A stretch of DNA of 61,159 bases from an uncultured Christensenella sp. (GTDB taxonomy: Bacteria > Bacillota > Clostridia > Christensenellales > Borkfalkiaceae): contig CAJUEO010000011.1 of NCBI GenBank assembly GCA_910585685.1, forward strand, positions 1-61,159. Reading direction: 5' to 3'. Both the position numbers and the translations under genes were made by a program. This document shows, piece after piece, positions 49,800 through 59,431 of this stretch (its first letter is position 1; each line of letters begins with the position of its first letter). The notes below the pieces were generated by a model. It saw only the letters and a program-made list of their open reading frames with translations, searched no databases and had not been told where the DNA came from.

Positions 49800-50885
49800 A
49801 TGCGCATAAAAAATTTATATTTAAAAAATTTCAGAAATTACGAAGATGAAAACATTGAGTTCTCTGACGGACTCAACGTCATTTTCGGCAGAAACGCGCA
49901 GGGCAAAACCAACTGTGCAGAAGCCGTATTTTATCTTTGCACGGGTATCTCTCCGCGTTCGAAGCGCGATAAGCAGCTTATCCGCTACGGCTGCGAGTTT
50001 GCCGAAATATCCGCCGAAAGCGAGGGCAGGTACGGCAATATGCAAATTTACGCAAAAATAACCGAAAGCGGCAGGGAATTTAAGCTTAACGGCAACAAAA
50101 TTTCACGCGGAGCGGATATTTTGGGCAACTTGTTTTCGGTATTCTTTTCTCCGCAGGAGTTAAGGCTGATACAGGACGGGCCCGATGAGCGCAGAAGATT
50201 TTTAAACGTTTCCATATCCCAGCTTTCGCGCCCCTATTATGTCGCGCTGTCGCGCTATAACAAAATACTCGAACAGCGCAACAACCTTTTAAAGAACAGG
50301 GATATAAATTTAATTTACGATTCACTTCCGGTCTGGGACGAGCAGTTGTGTAAATATGCCGCTATTGTCGCGCGCAAGCGCGCCGAGTATGTGGATATGC
50401 TTTCCCCTCTTGCCAAAGAGGCGCACGCACATTTGACGGACGGCGCGGAGGAACTCAAAATTTCCCCCGAAAAGAAGTATAAGGGCAGCGAGCAAGAACT
50501 TGAAGAAAGACTTTTTGCGGAATTTTCCAACAATTACGAGCGCGATATAAGGCTCGGCTATACGGCAAGCGGACCGCACCGCGACGATATAGACGTATCG
50601 ATAAACGGAATAGATGCCAAAACTTACGCGTCGCAGGGGCAGACACGAACCGCCGCACTTTCAATTAAGCTTGCCGAAGTGGAAATTTTCAAAAACATGT
50701 CGGGAGAATACCCCGTTTTGATTTTAGACGACGTTATGAGCGAACTCGATTTGCCCCGTCGCAAAAAACTTGTCGAGCGGACTTCGGGTTTGCAGACGAT
50801 TTTAACCTGTACTCACGCCGAACGCGTATTGTACGGCAAGCAGACGAACAAAATAAAAATAGAGGGGGGCAAAGTAAAAAAATGA
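49800..50885 (+). CDS. recF: DNA replication and repair protein RecF
   Basis: This SMC-like ATPase loads RecA at gaps. Walker A GRNAQGKTN is at about residues 30-38, the signature SQGQTRTAALSIKLAE near 278-293, and Walker B VLILDDVMSELD near 306-317. The 361-residue length is typical. There is no clear Shine-Dalgarno before the ATG. The 3' end overlaps the PHP gene by 4 nt. Confidence 0.95.
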   Translation: MRIKNLYLKNFRNYEDENIEFSDGLNVIFGRNAQGKTNCAEAVFYLCTGISPRSKRDKQLIRYGCEFAEISAESEGRYGNMQIYAKITESGREFKLNGNKISRGADILGNLFSVFFSPQELRLIQDGPDERRRFLNVSISQLSRPYYVALSRYNKILEQRNNLLKNRDINLIYDSLPVWDEQLCKYAAIVARKRAEYVDMLSPLAKEAHAHLTDGAEELKISPEKKYKGSEQELEERLFAEFSNNYERDIRLGYTASGPHRDDIDVSINGIDAKTYASQGQTRTAALSIKLAEVEIFKNMSGEYPVLILDDVMSELDLPRRKKLVERTSGLQTILTCTHAERVLYGKQTNKIKIEGGKVKK

Positions 50886-51706
50886 GGGCTGATTTACACA
50901 CCCACAGCTATTATTCCGACGGCTTGCTTTCTCCCGAAGACATAGTTTTAGCGGCAAAGAACAACGGAGTGCAGCTTGTGGCTCTTACCGACCACGATAC
51001 TATGCAGGGCTGTGCCGAGTTCGCAAATATCGCAAAGTCAAACGTGCTTGAAAGCGTAAACGGAGTGGAAGTTTCGGCGTATTATAAGCAAATAAAGTTC
51101 CATACGCTCGGCTATAACATTGATAAGCAAAAATTTCAACCTTTTTTGAACGAACTGTTTGAAAATTCAATCAAGCGCACCCAAGAGGTTATTTTTAAAC
51201 TCAACAGTACGGGCATTAAAATTACTATGGAAGACGTCGACGGTCAAAGACGTTCCCCGTCCACGCCTATGCACGCAATGCACGTCGCTCGCGCAATGGT
51301 AAAAAAAGGTTACTGCAACAGCGTGCACGATTTTTTCAGAAACTACGTCGATTACGGCAAACCTGCGTTTATTCCCGTCTACCGCCCTACGCCCGAAGAA
51401 ACGTGCGAGGCAATATCCCATGCTGGCGGATTTGCGGTGGTCGCTCACCCTGCGCGCATTCATTTGAGTGCGGAGTTGCTTAAAAATATTATTATAAGGT
51501 TAAAAGGTTGCGGACTCGGCGGAATAGAAGTTTATTATACTACGCATACTGAGGAACAGACGGCATACTATAAAAATCTTGCCGAATCGCTCGATCTTTT
51601 AATGACGGCAGGTTCGGATACTCATATGTCGGGTACGTCGCGCAAGGTCGGCACGCCCGAGTTTTATGCAAATAAGGAGCTTTTGGAAAGACTTGGTATC
51701 AAATAG
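50882..51706 (+). CDS. PHP-domain phosphoesterase (RNase AM/YciV-like)
   Basis: The 274-residue protein has the four PHP motifs: DLHTHSYYSDG (residues 4-14), TDHDTMQG (about 37-44), HPARIH (about 193-198) and AGSDTHMSG. The family hydrolyses 3',5'-bisphosphate nucleotides or RNA 5' ends with three metal ions. It overlaps recF by an ATGA. The next gene starts within its 3' end. Confidence 0.9.
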   Translation: MRADLHTHSYYSDGLLSPEDIVLAAKNNGVQLVALTDHDTMQGCAEFANIAKSNVLESVNGVEVSAYYKQIKFHTLGYNIDKQKFQPFLNELFENSIKRTQEVIFKLNSTGIKITMEDVDGQRRSPSTPMHAMHVARAMVKKGYCNSVHDFFRNYVDYGKPAFIPVYRPTPEETCEAISHAGGFAVVAHPARIHLSAELLKNIIIRLKGCGLGGIEVYYTTHTEEQTAYYKNLAESLDLLMTAGSDTHMSGTSRKVGTPEFYANKELLERLGIK

Positions 51707-52967
51707 CAAACTTTTAAAACTCAATATTATTTCTGCTATGCTCGTCCTAATGGCGAGCATAATTTTTTTATGCTGCGGTTTTAGCGTAAGGCTTCCCGAC
51801 GGCGTTAAAATAAACGGGGAAGAGGTCGGCGGACTTTCAAGAGAGCAAGCAGTCGAAAAAATCAGAAGCGAAATTGTGGAAAATTTAAAGGATAAGACGC
51901 TTGAAATTAAGTGCAAAAATTGCACATACACTTACTCTTATCCCGAAATAAATTTTAAAGACAATTTATATTCCGTCGTTCGCGACGTAAAAAAGGGGCA
52001 AAATGCAACCGCCAAAATAAGTTACTATCTCTGCGGCATAGACGAGGTAATTTCAGGAATATTGTTTGCCGAAAGTATTCCGGTAGTAGAACCTTATGCC
52101 GAGTTTAAGGCTTCTGTAAAACCCTTTATCTATCACGAAGGCAGCGACGGAAAAGCCATAGACACGCAAAGGCTTAAAATGGATATATTGAGCTCTGTTA
52201 ACGGTGACTTTACGCCTGTAACTGCGGCATATGTGGGGGTCAATCGCAAAAACTCGCTGCAACAGATAAAAAACGATACCGCACTTCTGGCAAAATTTAC
52301 GACTTATTACGACGGGGACAACCTTTCCCGTTCAAGCAACATCAGGCTTGCCTCCTCAAAGCTGAACGGGAAAATACTCGGGGTGGGAAAATTGCTTTCA
52401 TTCAATGATATTGTGGGGGCAAGACTCAAATCGCGCGGATTTTTACCTGCAAAAATAATAGAAAACGGAGAGTTTACTGAGGGGGTCGGCGGCGGTGTTT
52501 GTCAGGTAAGCACAACGCTCTACAACGCCGCGCTCTTATCAGGGCTTGAAGTAGAGGAATATCATCCCCATTCCCTGCCCGTAAGCTACGTTCCGCCCTC
52601 GCGCGACGCTATGGTAAGCGGCACCGATTGCGATTTAAAGATACGCAACGGCCTCGATTGCCCCGTATATATATGCTCGCGAACGGGCAAAGGCTACGTC
52701 ACGTTCGAGTTTTACGGCAGGCGCGGAGAAGCCGAATATTCCATTTTTTCGGAAGTTACGGGCAATATTGCCGCACCGGAGGAAAAGGTCGACGACCCCG
52801 AAAAAGCACGCGACGGCAAGGACGGAATAATGAGTTCGGGCTACCTCACGGTCAAGCGCGGAAACTATAAAAAGACCACGCTTTTGAGAAAGGACAAATA
52901 TAAACCTTTGAAAAAATTAGTGTACGAAAGCGAAGAGAATCCCGTTGAGAAAAAGGAGGAAAATTAG
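51666..52967 (+). CDS. VanW family protein with peptidoglycan-binding-like domain
   Basis: The 433-residue protein has an N-terminal membrane anchor (residues about 18-38), then a YoaR-like region (PDGVKINGEEVGGLSREQA, CKNCTYTYSYPEI) and a VanW domain (from about residue 225, ending in GVGGGVCQVSTTLYNAALLS, HPHSLPVSYVPPSRDAMVS). The function of VanW proteins is not settled, but they are extracytoplasmic and often near cell-wall genes. The ATG at 51666 overlaps the PHP gene by 41 nt. A TTG at 51693 is an alternative start, with AGGAG upstream. Confidence 0.85.
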   Translation: MQIRSFWKDLVSNSKLLKLNIISAMLVLMASIIFLCCGFSVRLPDGVKINGEEVGGLSREQAVEKIRSEIVENLKDKTLEIKCKNCTYTYSYPEINFKDNLYSVVRDVKKGQNATAKISYYLCGIDEVISGILFAESIPVVEPYAEFKASVKPFIYHEGSDGKAIDTQRLKMDILSSVNGDFTPVTAAYVGVNRKNSLQQIKNDTALLAKFTTYYDGDNLSRSSNIRLASSKLNGKILGVGKLLSFNDIVGARLKSRGFLPAKIIENGEFTEGVGGGVCQVSTTLYNAALLSGLEVEEYHPHSLPVSYVPPSRDAMVSGTDCDLKIRNGLDCPVYICSRTGKGYVTFEFYGRRGEAEYSIFSEVTGNIAAPEEKVDDPEKARDGKDGIMSSGYLTVKRGNYKKTTLLRKDKYKPLKKLVYESEENPVEKKEEN

Positions 52968-53014
52968 GGCTTTTTGTCACGCTACGCTGTTACAAAATTA
53001 TAATAATAATTTGT

Positions 53015-53043
53015 TTGTTTTTTTTCAACCTTTGTGTTATAAT
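53015..53043 (+). promoter_or_regulatory. promoter of the plsX-rnc-smc-ftsY cluster
   Basis: TTGTTT (53015-53020), 17 bp, TATAAT (53038-53043), about 38 bp before plsX. I see no FapR-type site. Confidence 0.6.
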
Positions 53044-53081
53044 GTAAAATAGGTTGCGTATATCGCACTCTCGGAGGTTGT

Positions 53082-54113
53082 ATGATAAAAATTCTTGTTG
53101 ACGCTATGGGCGGAGATAACGCGCCCTCGGTTACAGTTCAGGGCAGCGTTGAGGCGCTTGCAAAAGACAAAGAGCTTCATCTCATTCTCACAGGCAGACA
53201 AGCCGAAATCGAAGCCGAGCTCAGTAAATTAAAGTACGATAAATCGAGGCTTGAAATAGTCGATTGCCCCGACGTAATCGATATGAACGATATCCCCACC
53301 GAAGCGATAAAGCGCAAGCAGTCCTCGCTGATAGCCGCTTACTGGATGCTTAAAAAGCAGGACGATATTGCCGCTTTGGTTACCGCCGGTTCTACGGGTG
53401 CAACCATAGTCGGCGGACAACTTATTCTCGGCAGAATACGCGGCATAAAGCGCCCGGCGCTGTGTCCTGCAATTCCCAACTCTCGCGGCGGAGTAACTCT
53501 TCTTTGCGACTGCGGCGCAAACGCCGAATGCAGACCCGAAATGCTTTGCCAATTTGCCTTGCTTGCATCGGCTTATGCAGAAGTCGGCTTCGGTATCAAA
53601 AACCCCAAGGTTGGGTTGCTGACAAACGGCACCGAAGAGCATAAGGGTGACCCTCTTCACCAAGAAACTTATAAATATCTTTCCCAAATGAACGGCGTAA
53701 ACTTTATCGGCAATATCGAGGGCAGGGACATAATGATGGGAGATTGCGACGTCGCTGTTGCCGACGGTTTTTCGGGAAATATTGCGTTGAAGTCAATGGA
53801 GGGCTGCGGCAAACTTGTACTCGGGGTTATGAAAAAGGAATTTTCCTCGAGCCTGTCCTCCCAAATAGGCTATCTGTTTATGCGCAAAGCAATAGGCAGA
53901 ATGCGCGGTCAGCTCGACTTCGATAAGGTCGGCGGCGCACTGCTTTTGGGGCTTAAAAAGGTAGTAATAAAAAGTCACGGCTCTTCGAAGGCGGCAACGA
54001 TAGCGGCTTCCATTGCCAACGCCGCGGCAATTTACAGGGGCGGATTAGTTCAAGCGGTAGAAAATAAGCTTGAAGGCGTGGATTGGAACGCGCTTATACC
54101 GGAGAGTAATTAA
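53082..54113 (+). CDS. plsX: phosphate acyltransferase PlsX
   Basis: PlsX makes acyl-phosphate from acyl-ACP for phospholipid synthesis. The N-terminal MIKILVDAMGGDNAP, the middle TAGSTGATIVGGQL and the C-terminal VADGFSGNIALKSMEG and HGSS motifs are diagnostic. The length is 343 residues. CGGAGG precedes the ATG. It overlaps rnc by 1 nt. The common upstream rpmF is absent. Confidence 0.95.
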   Translation: MIKILVDAMGGDNAPSVTVQGSVEALAKDKELHLILTGRQAEIEAELSKLKYDKSRLEIVDCPDVIDMNDIPTEAIKRKQSSLIAAYWMLKKQDDIAALVTAGSTGATIVGGQLILGRIRGIKRPALCPAIPNSRGGVTLLCDCGANAECRPEMLCQFALLASAYAEVGFGIKNPKVGLLTNGTEEHKGDPLHQETYKYLSQMNGVNFIGNIEGRDIMMGDCDVAVADGFSGNIALKSMEGCGKLVLGVMKKEFSSSLSSQIGYLFMRKAIGRMRGQLDFDKVGGALLLGLKKVVIKSHGSSKAATIAASIANAAAIYRGGLVQAVENKLEGVDWNALIPESN

Positions 54114-54745
54114 TGGATTTTTCTCAAAAAATTCCCGAAATAGAAGAAAAAATAAAATACGCTTTCAGGGATAAAAAACTTTTACGGCGCGCTTTTACTC
54201 TGTCGTCGTTTGACAAAGATTTCAATAACCAAACTTTGGAGTTCTTCGGTGACGCTATTTTGGAATTTATCGTTTCCGAGCGCATTTTCGACAGAGACAG
54301 CAGCGAGGGCAAGCTTACCGACAGGCGCAAAGCTATGGTGTCGGACAGGGCGCTTACGCCCGTTTCAAAAAAGCTGGGTCTGGACAAATATCTTATCAAG
54401 GACTCGGGAGATACAAAAAACAAAAAAGCCATACCGTCCGTTTACGAGGCGCTCGTTGCGGCAATCTATCTCGACGGCGGTATTTTCGAGGCAAAAAAGT
54501 TTGTGCTTAGCACGCTCGATTTCAGCGTGTTGCCCGAAACAAGAAATTACAAGGGTGAGTTGCAGGAAAGGCTTGCAAAGTCGCATCCGCCGCTCAAATA
54601 TCGCACTTTCGACGTGGGCAATCCGCAAAGACCCGAGTGGCGCGCCGAAATAGAAGTTTTGGGCAAAGTTTATACGGGTCGGTCGACCAATAAAAAGCAG
54701 GCGGAACAGAACGCCGCGTGCGAGGCTTTAAAACATATCGGTTAG
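54113..54745 (+). CDS. rnc: ribonuclease III
   Basis: RNase III cleaves double-stranded RNA in rRNA and mRNA processing. The signature LEFFGDAILEFIVSE is at about residues 42-56, the second catalytic cluster near YEALVAAIYLDGG, and the dsRBD at about 144-210 (YKGELQERLAKSHPPLKY... KKQAEQNAACEAL). The 210-residue length is slightly short but complete. Confidence 0.95.
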   Translation: MDFSQKIPEIEEKIKYAFRDKKLLRRAFTLSSFDKDFNNQTLEFFGDAILEFIVSERIFDRDSSEGKLTDRRKAMVSDRALTPVSKKLGLDKYLIKDSGDTKNKKAIPSVYEALVAAIYLDGGIFEAKKFVLSTLDFSVLPETRNYKGELQERLAKSHPPLKYRTFDVGNPQRPEWRAEIEVLGKVYTGRSTNKKQAEQNAACEALKHIG

Positions 54746-54774
54746 TACACGGGTTTTTCCGTGCGGAGATAATT

Positions 54775-57700
54775 ATGTTGACGTTTAAACAAATTCAACT
54801 TGTGGGTTTTAAATCGTTTGCCGACAAAACTACGGTAACGCTCGGTGAGGGCGTAACCTGTATAGTCGGTCCCAACGGCTGCGGAAAATCCAACGTTGCC
54901 GACGCTATACGCTGGGTTCTCGGTGAACAGTCGGCAAAAATGATGCGCGGCTCGCAGATGCTCGACGTTATTTTCAGCGGCACAGAGGCAAGGCGTAAGA
55001 TGTCTATGTGCGAGGTTACTTTGACTTTCGACAACACCAAGCGCATGTTCGATATCGACTGCGACGAAGTCGAAATGACGAGGCGGCTCTACCGCGACGG
55101 CACAAGCGAATATCTTTTGAATCAACAGCCTTCGAGAATGAAGATTCTGACTGGGCTCTTGCACGGCGCAGGCGCGGCAAAGGAAGGCTATTCGATTATC
55201 GGACAGGGCAGAATTGAACAGATTATGAACGCCAAACCCGAGGACAGGCGCTCGATTTTCGAAGAGGCCACGGGAATCGTGGTGTTCAAGGACAGAAAAG
55301 CCGACGCCGAGCGCAAAATGAACGGCGCAAAAGACAATCTTTTCGTTCACGCGCAGCGCATGCAGGAAGTCGAAAGGCAGCTTAACCCTTTGAAGAAAGC
55401 TTCCGAAAACGCAGTAAAATACCGCGAGCTTTACGACGAGCAGAGACGGCAGGAAACCAACCTTTACATAGTTCGTCACGACGGCGCCGAGGGTGAAAAG
55501 CAAAAGATAAACGACAAAAAAATTAAAATCGATGAAAGAATAGAATATCTCACAAAGCACGGGGAAGAACTTTTGCAGGAATACCAGACTTGCAGAAACG
55601 CGCTTGTCGAGGCGGACGCTAATTTGCACGACTTGTATGACAGGGTTCGTCGCTATGAAGTGGGAATCGAGCATAAGAGCGGTGAGGCAAGGTTATATAC
55701 CGAGCGCGCGCGTACTGTAAAGGCAAGCCTTGCCAAGGCGCAGGAAGAAATTACATATTCATCCAAGCGCATAAACGAAATAGAGCGCGACGTACGTCGC
55801 ACACAGGACCAGTGCGAAAAAAACACCAACCGCGTCAAGGGAATGCTGGAAAACTGCGAAACGCTGCAATCGCGCGTGGACGAGCTGTCGAAGAGCATAT
55901 CCGACTATGAATATCAGACGGGTGAGCATAGAAAAAAGGTTATGGACACCTTCAAAGATTTGTCCGAACTTAGAAGAAATATGGGCTCGCTCGAAGCTTC
56001 AAAGGCATTTCTTGCCGAACGCCTCAAAGAAATCGAGGACGACATGGAAAAGATACGCGCACGGCGCGACGAGGCAAAAAAGAGCTATGAAGAGAGCATT
56101 GCTCGCGGTGAAAAACTTTCGCAGTTTTTGGGTAACGAAGACGCGCTTTTAACCGAAGCCGAAAACGCATTGAAAGAGAGCGAGGATAAAATTCAATTTT
56201 TTGTCAACCGAGTATATGATACGCAGGCGCAGATAAAAAGTCTGAGCGAAACTCTCGACTCTTTCCGCGGCATTCGCGACAGGCTTGAAGGATATATAGG
56301 TTCGGTCAAACGGCTCATGTCCGACGCAGCAAAAAATCCCGAGCTTTCTTCAAAGATACTCGGACTTATTGCCGACGTCGTTTCGTGCGATAAAGAATAC
56401 GCAGTAGCTATTGAAACCGCGTTCGGCGCGGCAATGCAAAACATAATAACGGCTACCCGTCAGGATACAAACTATCTCGTTCATTATCTTGACAGGACTG
56501 GCGCAGGTCGCGCAACCTTTTTGCCTATCGAAGCTTTAAGACCCAGATATGAAAACGAGCAAATCCGCAGCGCGGTACGCGATACGGGCGCAATCGACTT
56601 TGCAATAAATCTCGTTGAATACGACAAGAAATACGAAAACGTAATTCACTATCTGCTCGGCAACACGCTGATAGTGGACAATAGGGAAAACGCAACTGCA
56701 ATTGTCAGGCGCTATCCTCGTGCGTTCAGGGTAATAACTCTCGACGGTACGCTGTATGCGTCGAGCGGTTCTATTACCGGCGGCTCGAAGAGGTCTGACG
56801 CCGGCAATCTTCTCGAAAACGAACGCCGCATAAAAGAGCTTGAAGAGGCTATCGAAACAAAGAAGGATTTTCTCAAACGCGCCGAAGTTAAACGCGTCGA
56901 ACTTGACAAAATCAACGAGGAGAGGAAAGAGCAGCTCAATAAGCTTGAGTCGCGCTTGCAAAGCGCAAGGCTCGAACTTGCATCAGTCACCGAAAAACAG
57001 ACGTCGCTAATGTCCGCGGTTACCGCTGCGGAAAGCGAGTACGCGGCATACAATCAGTCGCTTTCGGCATTAAAGATAAGGCTTGAGGGGCTCGACAGCG
57101 AGTACTCGGGCGTGTTTGAAGGAGCTACTAACTTAACTCAGCAATCGGACGCGGCTTCCACCGCGATGGACGATATGAGTGCGGAGTACGACAAATTAAG
57201 AAAAGAGCGGCAGGATAAACAGGATACGCTAAATTCTTTGCGCGTTGAAATAGCTTCTTTAAACAGCGTAATTGCTTCCGCAGGGGAAAACGTCAAAAGG
57301 CTGGAAAATGAGAAGCGTGACCTTGTAGCTAAAATGGAAGAGATAAGCGCGAAAATTCCCCAGATCAAGAGCGAAATAGAAATGCTCAATGCCGAAGCGG
57401 AAAAAACCGCGCTTACAGAAGAGGAACAGCGCGTTGTAAAACATTTGCGCGACCAGATAACAGAAGTTACCAATTCCAAAGAAGTCTATAACGAGCGTAT
57501 TAAAAAGATAGATATCGAAAGATTGGACGATGCGACCGAGCGTGAAGAGCTTGTCGGAAAATCGCATAACTTAGATATGGCGCTAACTAAAATCGACAGC
57601 GACTTAGAGTATCTGCGTCAGCGCATAGACGAGGAATACGGTTTGACTTACGAGGGCTGCCTTGAATATAAAGAGGACGGCTTTGACCCATCAACGGCAA

Positions 57701-58374
57701 ATTCCAAAATTGCCAACTGCAAGAGGCAGATAAGTATGCTCGGCTCGATCAACCACAACGCTGTTGAAGAGTTTGAAGAGCTGTCGAAGCACTATGAAAA
57801 GATGGTGACCGACCGCGACGATATGGAAAAAGCGATAACCGATTTGACGGTTGCGCTCGACGATATTCGTGCGGAGATGCTTAAAATTTTCGACGAAGGC
57901 TTCAACACTATAAACGAAAACTTTAAGCGCACATTTAAAGAGCTGTTCGGAGGCGGCAGAGCGGAATTACAGCTCGACTATACCGACTGCAACGACCCGT
58001 TGAACGCCGGAGTTGAAATAATAGCCTGCCCTCCCGGTAAAAAGCTTTCTAAAATTTCGCTTTTGTCGGGCGGTGAGCGCGCGCTTACCGCAATTGCGAT
58101 TCTTTTCGCTATTATAGGCATGCGCCCCATGCCGTTCTGCGTTCTCGACGAAATAGAGGCGGCGCTCGACGAAGCCAACGTGGCAAGATATGCAAGATAT
58201 CTCAAAAAGTTTGCTTCCGATACGCAGTTTATAGTAATTACTCACCGTAAGCCCACTATGGAATGCGCCGACATTCTATTCGGTGTCACTATGGAAGAAA
58301 AGGGCGTTTCCAAGGTCGTTTCGGTCAAACTTTCCGAAGTTGCCGAAAAACTCGGCGGTGACGCAATACAATAA
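54775..58374 (+). CDS. smc: chromosome segregation protein SMC
   Basis: The 1199-residue condensin ATPase has Walker A GPNGCGKSN (residues 32-40), long coiled coils, a hinge at about residues 510-660 with ITGGSKR at its exit, signature KISLLSGGERALTAIAILFA and Walker B FCVLDEIEAALDEANVARY at the C-terminal head. I start at the ATG at 54775, which has GGAG 6 nt upstream, not at the GTG at 54718 inside rnc. The gene lies between rnc and ftsY as in most Firmicutes. Confidence 0.97.
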   Translation: MLTFKQIQLVGFKSFADKTTVTLGEGVTCIVGPNGCGKSNVADAIRWVLGEQSAKMMRGSQMLDVIFSGTEARRKMSMCEVTLTFDNTKRMFDIDCDEVEMTRRLYRDGTSEYLLNQQPSRMKILTGLLHGAGAAKEGYSIIGQGRIEQIMNAKPEDRRSIFEEATGIVVFKDRKADAERKMNGAKDNLFVHAQRMQEVERQLNPLKKASENAVKYRELYDEQRRQETNLYIVRHDGAEGEKQKINDKKIKIDERIEYLTKHGEELLQEYQTCRNALVEADANLHDLYDRVRRYEVGIEHKSGEARLYTERARTVKASLAKAQEEITYSSKRINEIERDVRRTQDQCEKNTNRVKGMLENCETLQSRVDELSKSISDYEYQTGEHRKKVMDTFKDLSELRRNMGSLEASKAFLAERLKEIEDDMEKIRARRDEAKKSYEESIARGEKLSQFLGNEDALLTEAENALKESEDKIQFFVNRVYDTQAQIKSLSETLDSFRGIRDRLEGYIGSVKRLMSDAAKNPELSSKILGLIADVVSCDKEYAVAIETAFGAAMQNIITATRQDTNYLVHYLDRTGAGRATFLPIEALRPRYENEQIRSAVRDTGAIDFAINLVEYDKKYENVIHYLLGNTLIVDNRENATAIVRRYPRAFRVITLDGTLYASSGSITGGSKRSDAGNLLENERRIKELEEAIETKKDFLKRAEVKRVELDKINEERKEQLNKLESRLQSARLELASVTEKQTSLMSAVTAAESEYAAYNQSLSALKIRLEGLDSEYSGVFEGATNLTQQSDAASTAMDDMSAEYDKLRKERQDKQDTLNSLRVEIASLNSVIASAGENVKRLENEKRDLVAKMEEISAKIPQIKSEIEMLNAEAEKTALTEEEQRVVKHLRDQITEVTNSKEVYNERIKKIDIERLDDATEREELVGKSHNLDMALTKIDSDLEYLRQRIDEEYGLTYEGCLEYKEDGFDPSTANSKIANCKRQISMLGSINHNAVEEFEELSKHYEKMVTDRDDMEKAITDLTVALDDIRAEMLKIFDEGFNTINENFKRTFKELFGGGRAELQLDYTDCNDPLNAGVEIIACPPGKKLSKISLLSGGERALTAIAILFAIIGMRPMPFCVLDEIEAALDEANVARYARYLKKFASDTQFIVITHRKPTMECADILFGVTMEEKGVSKVVSVKLSEVAEKLGGDAIQ

Positions 58375-58391
58375 AACTATTTGGAGTGTAT

Positions 58392-59288
58392 ATGGGATTT
58401 ATCTCAAAAATAAAACAGGCTTTGAAAAAGACGAGGGACGGGCTTGCGAGCGCGCTTTCGGGATTGTTTTCAAAGAATAAGATAGGTGAAGATTTTTACG
58501 AAGAGCTTGAAGAAATTTTAATTGCCTCGGATATTTCGGTAACTACCGCCGAGGAAATAGTCGATGAAATTCGCGACGAGGCAAAGCACGACAAAATAAA
58601 AGACAAGCAGTTTATATGCGACCTTTTAAAGGACGTTCTGGAAGAAAAGTTGACAGAAGCTGAAATTCCCGAAATGCAATACCCTGCCGTAATTATGCTT
58701 GTCGGCGTCAACGGCGTGGGGAAAACAACGACGGTTGGTAAACTTGCAAATTATTTTCTGTCGCAGGGCAAAAGCGTAACCGTTGCAGCAGCCGATACAT
58801 TCCGTGCCGCCGCAGCCGACCAACTTACGGTCTGGGCTGACCGTGCAAAGGTTAGAATAGTAAAGCACGAAGAGGGCAGTGATCCTTCTGCGGTTGTATT
58901 TGACGCGGTATCCTCCGCAAAGGCGCGCGGCACCGACGTGGTCATAGTCGACACTGCCGGCAGGCTTCATGTAAAAGCGCACTTAATGGAAGAGCTGAAA
59001 AAAATGTCGCGAGTTGTAAACAGGGAATTTCCCTCCGCGCATTTTTATAAGATGCTCATACTCGACGCGACTACGGGCAACAACGCTATTTCTCAGGCGC
59101 AGATATTCAACGAGGCTGTCGACCTCGACGCAATTGTCTTGACAAAGCTTGACAGTTCGGCAAAAGGCGGATTTGTAATATCCCTGTGCAGCGAGCTGCA
59201 AATCCCCGTAATGTTTACGGGCGTCGGAGAAAAAATGGAGGATCTGGAACTGTTTGACCCCGAAGAGTTCGTTGAAGGTATTTTATAA
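58392..59288 (+). CDS. ftsY: signal recognition particle receptor FtsY
   Basis: FtsY is the GTPase receptor that docks SRP-ribosome complexes at the membrane. The NG domain carries GVNGVGKTTTVGKLA (about residues 105-119), DTFRAAAADQL, DTAGRLH and TKLDSSAKGG. The acidic A domain is very short, as in many Gram-positives. The length is 298 residues. TTGGAG precedes the ATG at 58392. I do not use the in-frame GTG at 58386. Confidence 0.96.
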   Translation: MGFISKIKQALKKTRDGLASALSGLFSKNKIGEDFYEELEEILIASDISVTTAEEIVDEIRDEAKHDKIKDKQFICDLLKDVLEEKLTEAEIPEMQYPAVIMLVGVNGVGKTTTVGKLANYFLSQGKSVTVAAADTFRAAAADQLTVWADRAKVRIVKHEEGSDPSAVVFDAVSSAKARGTDVVIVDTAGRLHVKAHLMEELKKMSRVVNREFPSAHFYKMLILDATTGNNAISQAQIFNEAVDLDAIVLTKLDSSAKGGFVISLCSELQIPVMFTGVGEKMEDLELFDPEEFVEGIL

Positions 59289-59305
59289 AATTTAACATAT
59301 AAGGT

Positions 59306-59342
59306 AAGACGGCGGACAAAAATGTCCGCCGTCTTGTTTTTT
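59306..59342 (+). terminator. intrinsic terminator of the plsX-ftsY cluster
   Basis: AAGACGGCGGACA (59306-59318) pairs with TGTCCGCCGTCTT (59323-59335) across AAAA, then G and T6. Confidence 0.93.
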
Positions 59343-59431
59343 ACAGGTCGTCAACGTCCTGAACGGGTTTACCGCCGTCTATAGGCGAGCCTGTATAGCT
59401 GCCATTCGGGTCGAAGCTATCTTTGAAATTA
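59341..59431 (-). pseudogene. out-of-frame C-terminal tail of the rubrerythrin-coupled peptide gene
   Basis: In the +1 frame relative to the 39-codon ORF, translation reads SNFKDSFDPNGSYTG, then SPIDGGKPVQDVDDL and stops. This wording looks like a conserved tail (GSYTG...PVQDADDL) that I recall from small hypothetical proteins of Firmicutes. The two frames overlap upstream for about 40 nt, including an A5 run. One extra base there would explain the split. Either a real frameshift, a recoding event, or a sequencing error. Confidence 0.5.

Noticed and set aside
54742..55674. A 310-codon open frame on the minus strand opposite smc
   Set aside because: It lies entirely across the conserved smc head-encoding region, has no ribosome-binding site that I trust, and its translation is low-complexity in the way of shadow frames.
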